64,000 bases of DNA from Symbiodinium natans (taxonomy: Eukaryota > Sar > Dinophyceae > Suessiales > Symbiodiniaceae). The position numbers and the translations under genes were made by a program. Positions 57,501 to 64,000 of the stretch are shown here, piece by piece; the stretch's first letter is position 1, and the number at the start of each line of letters is the position of its first letter. Below the pieces are notes generated by a model. That model was not told the origin of the DNA. It did not search any database and worked only from the letters and a program-made list of their open reading frames with translations. The stretch lies in assembly GCA_905221605.1 (NCBI GenBank), contig CAJNDS010002362.1, positions 403,162 to 467,161 on the forward strand, written 5' to 3'.

Positions 57501-60500
57501 CAGCGACGAGCCCCTAGGACCCTAGGAGCTAAGCTGATGCCACTTTAACATGGGAGTTGACTTCACAGACCCCTCGATCAGAACAAATCCGAGGCCTGGC
57601 GGCCTGCCAGCCGCCCTGGCATTTTGCACGCAGGGTAGATGCATTTTCAAGCGAAATCATAGCAGTCTCCAATGCTGAAAGGGTCGGCCGTTTATGGCTG
57701 CATGGCTGTGTTGGCAGGCGCTCACGGCAATGGCAGCTTGCACTGCAATACCTGGAAGTTTCGCAGACTGATTGGGCAAGGACCTTGTGCGGGAGCACGA
57801 CTCTGCTTGTTTGCTCGTCTGAGTTTCAAGACAACACTGTCGACACTGGCTCGTGACTGAAGGCTGTGTCTCCTGATTTGGTGGCTTACAGCACTGCCAT
57901 CAGCGCCTGCTCAGAAGGACAGGAGCTCTCTCGCAGTCAAATGTGGGCGTTTGAGGTTGACAAGGTCCTGCTAAGACGCAGACGACAAGTGTACATAAGT
58001 GTACCAAGCTACTTTCAAAGTCAAGTAACGTTCGCGTTGTTTGCATGAAAAAATGAGGCCGCATGTCATGAGTTCCAGAGCATGCGGACGAGAGGACAAG
58101 GCTGGGAAGCCGCACTTCGACTGGCCGCGCAGATGGCGGAGGCACTGACATGCACTGAGAGAGTCCTTATCCGAAACATATGGGGGTTTACGAAACTGGG
58201 GGGGGGGCCTTAAGAAAGACCCCCAACTAGGATTCCCTGATAAGGACCCCAATAAGGTGCTCCTAATGCTAGTGTCGGAAACCCCCAGCACGTCGCTGCC
58301 TTCATGGACGTGAAGCCCTCCTGAACACACATCCAGAGAGGCTGGAATCGAGCAAAACAACTTCACTTGCAGCGCCAGAGCCCCAGTCTCCAGGTTCCCG
58401 AAAGTTCGAAAGTGTCCGGCGAGCAGCATTGGGATAGCAGGCCTTGGCCAAAGCCGCCGAGCATGGGAGGCAGACCGGCGCTAGGTCTCATGCCAGTACT
58501 GCCTCAAAAAGTTCGAGAAGGGACCCCTGGTGCAAACGGACTTCGAGATGCATTGCAGACATGGCTCAAGTCCAACAGCTCGTTCGCACTTGGTTCTCAG
58601 AGGCAGTGGCTTCTGGCTCTGGATCTGCTGAGCAGGCTAGGTAGGGCTAGGGCTGGGGCCTAGGGCGACCGGAAATTGGGGAGAGAGAGCGGCTGTTGTC
58701 TCCTGTTGCAGGCAAGATCGGCGAGGTCATTCGCAAACCCGCCGAGTGTTGCTGATTATTTGATCGAACCTAGGTCCCACAGAGGACCTTGACTCTGTGT
58801 GCCACACTCATCGTGCCATGTCATGCCATGACTTTATCTTAGCATGTTTGCCACCTTGGCCCCTCGTCACAGCGTGAGAGTTGCTGTAGCATTTCCTGAG
58901 CTGCAACAGTACCTTCGCGACATTGTTTTTTGCTGTTCCATAAACATGCTCTGCAAGCTTCAAGCTTCATACCGATACTTCCTTTCTAGGCAGCGTGCGC
59001 ACTCTGCAGAGAAAGGAACACGCTCAGCTATGCACTCATACTCAAAAGATGTTCACTCTGCCACTTGTGACGTTGCCTTGGGGCAGGCCAACAAACATAA
59101 GTCAGGCCCCGTTACATATACAGTTGACCCCGTAGAGCTCAGCCGTTCCCGATTTTGTGCATCAAAGCTGCCGAACGAAATAGATCCGTCAGTTCGTGTG
59201 CATGATTTCTTGTCTCAGGCCTAGTTTCTGGGGAGAGGCACAGTCAGCACATGCAGGTTCGATTCATGTCCAGCTGTCCTATACCACCCGGCTTTCTGGG
59301 GACCCCACATTCCTCCACAACGTTCGGTGCCACTTGATGACCGTATGTCCGAAGCTTCTTAGCCAACAAACTGAAATGCCCCAAGTCCGTAACCTCTTTA
59401 TACCACAGTGGTTTCACTGTAGTTCATTCACTGTAGTTCCCAAAGCATCGCAACAGGCCTGACGTGGTATTGCTGAGCAGCATCATGGGTATGGGCCTGA
59501 GGCGTTGAACCATACTTACTTTCCAAGACAATCACGAGACACGAAGGCCCTTTGACATGCACTTTGTGAAACCATGGAGGGACAAAAGACAGCGTGGCCG
59601 ATCCGAGGTGCCTGCGGCACCTCCTTCCAATGGGCCTGCTGCTCAGATCTCGCATTCTTTGATCTCATCTCCGGCGCGCGCTGGTGTCTACACGGCCAGA
59701 GAAGAGGGTTCCAGCACAGACTGTCTGCAGAAGTGAAAAGACACGGGACAGCTCCTTCTGGGGTTGTTTCTCGATGCTTTCACCCCAAATAAGAGTCTTG
59801 TCGCGCAGGGGTCTCGTGAGCGAGGCGACCTTCCCATTCCTTTGGGGAAAATGTAGAAAGAATCCGAATGCCAGCGACATTGGAAACTTTAACAACTCGG
59901 GAAATTTGTACTTGGGGTTCCCTGATGACCCCGATGGACCACACGACAAGGCATGTGTTGCCGGTCATGCCCACTTTGGACTTTTGTGAGCCCAGCCAAG
60001 AAATTCGCCAAGCAAAGGCCACGAAAGGCCACGAAGGGCGATGCTGCCCATCCAGAGCCCTGCATGTGCAAACCACACGGGAAAGAAATCGTTCACGGCA
60101 CAGCGAGCGGCGGGCACGGCCCTCAGAGCGGAGGAGGAGAACTTGATCCAACAACCTGTCATCAACGAGCAGGGCAGGCGGCACCAGGCAAAATGGGACT
60201 TTCGAGGAGCCCCAACGGTGATGGAATCGCAACCTTCAGCGAGAGCGCCCAGCCGCGCAAAGAAGGGGCGAAGGGCGAACGGGAGGAGGTTTGAAAGAAC
60301 CGAGGAGTGATGCAGCCAACAGCGGCCCCGAAGAGCACTCCTTCACGATGAAGTGGCGAATGTCTGACAAACGGTTGGTCTTGACCAGACCCATCCATGT
60401 CAGAGACAGTTGGAAGATGCAGATGCCAGGTTCTGCGTATGTGCATTGAGATGATTGCCAAACAGGTAGTTTAAGCTCACGCCGTTGTTAGCGGCCCTGG

Positions 60501-61800
60501 GTAAAACGTTAGTTTTGGCACTTCTTGGTGACTTGTTCCGGTTGTCTTGTTGGGGTGGGGAGGGTTGGGGGGGCTGGGGATAAGAACGTCATTCATATTG
60601 CGTCCATGCACAAAACACTGGTATTTACAGCGTTTTCGCCTCTTTGTACAACATACTGCACAAGGATGTGGAACAAGAACATCTGTCACAAGCGTCCATG
60701 CCTTTCGCGACCAAAACCGTGCTTTCCGTGCTTAACGTCTCTGCGCAACCCCAAAGCCCTAAACTTGAACCACTGCAAGCCCGTTGCACCCTGAACACTC
60801 CAGCCCCCATTAACACGTGCGAAATGCTGAAAACACTGGCGGGCGTGGCACTTTTCAACACAAGACCACATTGCAGTTACCTTTTTCCACCCTGAACAGT
60901 GACAAAACACAAAACCAAAAAACGCGCAACAGTCGCAAAAACGCATCCCCACAGTAAGCACTGCGAAATGCTCAAAACACTGGCAGGCGTGGTACTTTTG
61001 AGCAACACACCACCTTTATAATCACTCCAAGTCCTGAAAAATAACTTCCACCGACAACACCCTTTGTTTTTCTCGAACACTGCTCTGCGTGGATAAAAAC
61101 CACATTTCCGCGCGCAAACGGTCCAGGGCCGCTAACAGCGGCGTGACCTAGTTTAAGGGCCAGTTACATGCCGCACGCCTTCTGCTACAGCCCTCTGGTC
61201 GTGAGCTTAGCGACTGACCTGCGAACAGGCCTGGGCTCTCCAAATGTTGGCTCAGCTGCCGCGACGGACTTTGAGGTCACGCTGCATCTGCAATGCAAGT
61301 CTGTGCGGTTCGTGCGTAGTGTCACAGAGTGAAAGGCTGGTCCTCTTGACAGTTTCTGTCCAATCCGCGTCGGGAGGGTTGGGACCTCCGGGCCTTTCAG
61401 GAGCTAAGAGTTCCAGGGCGGCTTCACCTAAAGCTGCAGCGTCAGAACGGTTGTTGCGTAGGACAAATGTTATTTCTCAGGGTTCTGGTTGCTTGGAAGG
61501 GGCGAGAATGGGCGAACTCGGAAGAGCGCAGGTTAACTTTGAACTCCCAGATCCTTCCCGAAGAAAGTCCTATCCACTTACTTTTCCCGGATATTGCAGT
61601 GCAGCTTCGTCCGTTTTGCATAGCGTCTAGGTCTAGGTCAGAGTTTGTTGACATCAGTGGTTGGCGCGTAGGCCGGACATCGTGGCCTTTGGAGCAGCTA
61701 TTGATGCCTGTGCTTCAGCCACACAATGGCTTCAGGCCGCCTGGTTCATGTTGACCGATCGGAGCTGTGCGAAGAGTAACTTGTGCGACTTCATCACCTG
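54600..61800 (+). CDS. PPR (pentatricopeptide repeat) protein gene, many exons
   Basis: Exons carry halves of dinoflagellate-style PPR motifs: about 55000-55110 (WTAALSLLSQAANHDVSLA, then SATLAALSKA), 55592-55660 (DTVAHNTAAAACLKAG), 56034-56072 (VVTFNTAISACERG), 56264-56302 (WQWEKALELLLPK), 57121-57165 (DLVTYNAVIASCERIS), 57731-57770 (QWQLALQYLEVS), 57868-57906 (PDLVAYSTAISACSEG), 58093-58150 (GWEAALRLAAQMAEA), 58593-58640 (QRQWLLALDLLSRLG) and 61677-61758 (DIVAFGAAIDACASATQWL). Each PPR is a 35-residue helical hairpin that reads RNA bases; such proteins usually act in plastids or mitochondria. Later pieces (61800-61905, LKAFGLLADVRLTRLLPN; 61940-62020) may be its C-terminus. The start codon and targeting peptide were not found. 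Two adjacent PPR genes cannot be excluded, because 58.7-61.6 kb has no motif. Confidence 0.75.
58178..58262 (-). repeat. Dispersed repeat, copy B (reverse of 42148-42246)
   Basis: Read on the minus strand it gives ACCTTATTGGGGTCCTTAT, then CAGGGAATCCTAG and CGTAAACCCCCATATG. These words are in the same order as in copy A. A poly-G of ten (58199-58208) interrupts it. Confidence 0.65.
58700..60460. other. Stretch without recognised PPR motif
   Basis: Between PPR-like exons there are only unconvincing frames (for example 58844-59224 and 59953-60294 on +). It is probably intron, or the gap between two genes. Confidence 0.3.
60476..61148. mobile_element. Non-autonomous DNA transposon-like element with 9-bp target duplication (MULE-like)
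   Basis: The ends are inverted copies of TCACGCCG(T/C)TGTTAGCGGC followed by CCTGG: about 23 of 24 positions match, at 60477-60500 and 61123-61146. The 9-mer TAGTTTAAG occurs immediately outside both ends (60467-60475 and 61149-61157), as expected for a target-site duplication. At 673 bp it has no transposase frame, so it would need to be moved in trans. A 9-bp duplication is typical of Mutator-like elements. Inside is an imperfect direct repeat of about 50 nt (60819-60870 and 60962-61012, both with GCGAAATGCT and AAAACACTGGC). Confidence 0.75.
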
Positions 61801-62059
61801 AAGGCTTTTGGACTCTTGGCTGATGTGCGCTTGACACGGTTACTTCCGAACGCCCAGAGCTTGCAGTTGCGCAAAGCAGGGCCAGAAAGCAACGAGCTCG
61901 TGAAAGCTTTCAGACAGCCCAGCCCATGTCTTTTCGGGTTCTGAGGCTGTTGTGTATGAAAACCTGCGGCACCCTCAGCCGTTCTTGGGAATGCCCATTG
62001 CCTCTGGTCAGCTGTGTCTGTGCTTTCTGTACTGCAACTTCGCATGTTTGAATCGCATT

Positions 62060-62470
62060 AGGACATAAACACGATGCTCGCATGATACGTTTCTAAAAAG
62101 ATGCAGATGCTTCGAAGCAAGCGTGCACGGCTGAAAAGCCCGCCCGCCCCCCCCCCCCCCCCCCCCATTTGCAAACACAATGCTCGCATGATGGGTTACA
62201 AAAAGACTCATATACTCATATGCCCTGAAGCAAGCACTGCAGGGTTGGGCGGGGGGGGGGAAGGGGGGGCCATTTGCAAACACAATGCTCTCATGATGGG
62301 TTTACCTGCGGGCATTGTGTTTGCAAAGGCGCGGGACGGGGGGGGGGGGGGGGGGCTTGTTTGTGCTGTGCGCGATAAAACATGTGAGTTTTTGAAACCC
62401 ATCAAGCTTCAAAACATGTGAGTTTTTGAAACCCATCATGCGAGCCTTGTGTTTGCAAACGGGCGGGGAG
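62060..62470. repeat. Repeat cluster: poly-C/poly-G tracts with CAAACACAATGCTCGCATGATGGGTT units
   Basis: Diverged units of about 105 nt start near 62066, 62171 and 62278, each with an 'AACACAATGCTCGCATGATGGG'-type core and a GCCCTGAAGCAAGCACTGCA-type tail before a homopolymer. The homopolymers are C18 (about 62149-62166), G-rich 62248-62270 and G17 (about 62338-62355). An exact 16-nt inverted repeat (62273-62288 and 62312-62327, 23-nt loop) can form a hairpin. Two copies of AAAACATGTGAGTTTTTGAA (62377 and 62411) are spaced 34 nt apart. One further copy of the core lies at 20001-20020. Confidence 0.85.
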
Positions 62471-62479
62471 TTGTGCCCT

Positions 62480-62660
62480 CTACAGTATTCGCAGCCTCTG
62501 AAATGCCGAAATGCAGCTATTTACCGTAGTTGCCGCCTGTTTCAGAAATGCTGTGATTTTACCGTTTTGGTAGCCTCTGAGAACTCAGAGTGCTACGTAC
62601 AGCATGTGTAGCGTCTGAGAACTCAGACATGCTCCTATTTACAGTATTTACGCCCGAGCA
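62480..62660 (+). repeat. GAAATGC/CAGAAATGCTGT repeats
   Basis: Words such as GCAGCCTCTGAAATGC, CAGAAATGCTGTG and two GTCTGAGAACTCAGA-type units repeat loosely. They are related to the block at 40.69-41.28 kb. Confidence 0.45.
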
Positions 62661-63127
62661 AAAACCAAGTACTAAGAACACAGAAAAACACGAGAAAATC
62701 ACCTGGAACCAGCGCCAGCTGTAGTATGACACACCTTGGTTCAAAATGGCAACAGCATGGCTTTGTCGTGCATTGGTAGCCAGTCTGGGAGCCCTGACGA
62801 TGGCATAACATCCTCCAAAAGCATGCGCTACTGCACTCTGCCTACAAGCAGGCCACACTGGTAGGGTATGTTATTGGAGCATTCTTGTTATTATTTCTAC
62901 TTCATGTTGTCGCTGCGCGACCCGCCTCGACCGGGGACTGCCGTCGGCGAAAAGCCGGGCCCGTTCGTCTACCAACCAGCCTTTGCGCTGCTGCGCTTGG
63001 CCTCTTGATTGCCAAGGTTTGCCAGCTGTGAACGCAGCGGAAGATGGGACCAGGAGACTTTGGGGAACGCGGTATCAGAGTCATATTTGCGCTTAGTGCT
63101 AGGGCGATTCTGAGCCCTCAAAATTCG

Positions 63128-63170
63128 ATGGCAGATCCACAGGCAATTGCTCTTCTTTCTGAATTTCGTG
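63128..63170 (+). CDS. Possible first exon of an unrecognised gene
   Basis: The ATG at 63128 opens MADPQAIALLSEFR followed by a good GTGAGC donor at 63171. Possible continuation exons lie at about 63430-63480. The evidence is only the start context, composition and donor. Confidence 0.25.
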
Positions 63171-63689
63171 GTGAGCGCTTGGTGTCAGCTTCTCAGTGAT
63201 TGAAGAGTAGAGCCGGCGACAAAGAATCTTGGATTGCCCACTGCCCAGACAGAGGCCTGATGCCAATGTCTGGAGGGGGGTGCTGCGAGCATGCGAAATG
63301 TCTAGCTGCATCCTTGGTTTCCGCATTCTTCGCTGACTGCTGGCAGATGTTTTCCCTTCAGCAGCAATGTCTGAGGCATGTGGGAAGCTGCTTTGGTGCT
63401 TGTAGCAGAGATGCGCCGGAGTAGGCCTTCCATGGCTCGATACTTGGAGCCAGTCACAAAGAAAAAGCGGAGGCGCTTGTGCAAGGTGTGGTGCCTGGAT
63501 GCACCCATCCATAGCTACCGTTCAGAGGATTCATGAAGAGAATTGAGAAGAGGGCAAGTGTTGTACATGACACTGCCTGTTTTTCAGGACATTGCGGGCA
63601 TTCATGTGTCGAGATATGAGGGTCGAGGTGCTCGGGGGCAAGAAAGCTCGGGTTCAAAGATTGTTGGTAGCGGCATCAGACGAAAAACC

Positions 63690-64000
63690 CACTGGATACA
63701 ATAAGAGAAAGAGAGAGAGATTGGATATTATGATGATTTGACCTTATAATTCGATCAGACATCTTTAGAATTACGAAATTCTTGAAAATGTGTCTCGTGA
63801 CGTGGCCGAGGCTCATCTCCATAAAAGAATACAGATTCCGTCGTGTTATGATTTCACGACAATTTGATCGTATGCCCTCTTTTCTTCCAATCATTTTGAT
63901 CTGATAGGGGGATTTTTCAAATAATTCTCGATATTTCTTGCATCAGGAGCGAAAATGATTTATTTGATTTTTCATGGATAATATTGAATGAATATATGAG
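63690..64000. other. A+T-rich terminal stretch
   Basis: The last about 310 bases are clearly A+T-rich (TTGGATATTATGATG, TTATTTGATTTTTCATGG), unlike most of the window. A 72-codon minus-strand frame is present but shows no domain. The origin is unknown. Confidence 0.4.

Noticed and set aside
59245-59275. GGTTCGATTC resembling a tRNA T-loop
   Set aside because: No matching acceptor stem, D-arm or anticodon stem could be built around it.

Overview
The window looks like nuclear DNA of a dinoflagellate, most plausibly a Symbiodiniaceae/Suessiales-type alga. The reasons are many very short exons and introns; splice donors that are mostly GC (some GT, a few GA) with acceptors reading AG|G; plant/algal-type TTTAGGG repeats scattered inside the sequence; PPR motifs of the '[V/D]xxNxAISAC ... 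WxxALxLL' style; and almost all recognisable genes on the same (+) strand. No rRNA, tRNA, CRISPR array or b bacterial-type operon was recognised.

Layout: (1) About 4.4-16.3 kb, with likely extensions from the left edge to about 19 kb, is a GCN1-like HEAT-repeat gene (activator of the eIF2-alpha kinase GCN2). I could follow its reading frame through 39 introns. One of its introns holds an intron-free 190-codon ORF (14.2-14.8 kb). (2) 20.0-20.7 kb is degenerate TTTAGGG sequence behind a poly-G run. (3) 21-26.1 kb holds exons of an unrecognised coiled-coil gene, possibly convergent with a minus-strand exon ending at 26.30 kb. (4) 31.24-32.53 kb is an intron-free multi-pass membrane protein of the NIPA/DMT transporter type. 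(5) 37.9-40.3 kb is a 2H phosphodiesterase (cyclic phosphodiesterase-like) gene. (6) 42.3-45.2 kb is a gene with Gly/Met- and Met/Gln/Pro-rich exons, interrupted by a large compound microsatellite. (7) 47.7-48.1 kb is a minus-strand 150-aa ORF. (8) 51.2-52.9 kb is an unrecognised helical/coiled-coil gene. (9) 53.6-54.2 kb is an intron-free, probably secreted ADP-ribosyltransferase-like protein with an H-Y-E signature. (10) About 54.6-61.8 kb is a PPR-protein gene. One of its introns carries a 673-bp element with terminal inverted repeats and a perfect 9-bp target-site duplication. (11) 62.0-62.7 kb is a cluster of poly-C/poly-G tracts with direct and inverted repeats. A possible first exon of another gene lies at 63.13 kb.

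The genes do not form an obvious pathway. The arrangement is a unidirectional array typical of dinoflagellates. The most informative results are the splice-site usage in the GCN1-like gene, the inverted-repeat element, and the recurrence of telomere-like repeats inside introns. Exon limits given to the base were deduced from reading-frame continuity plus similarity to GCN1 as I remember it. No alignment or RNA data were available.
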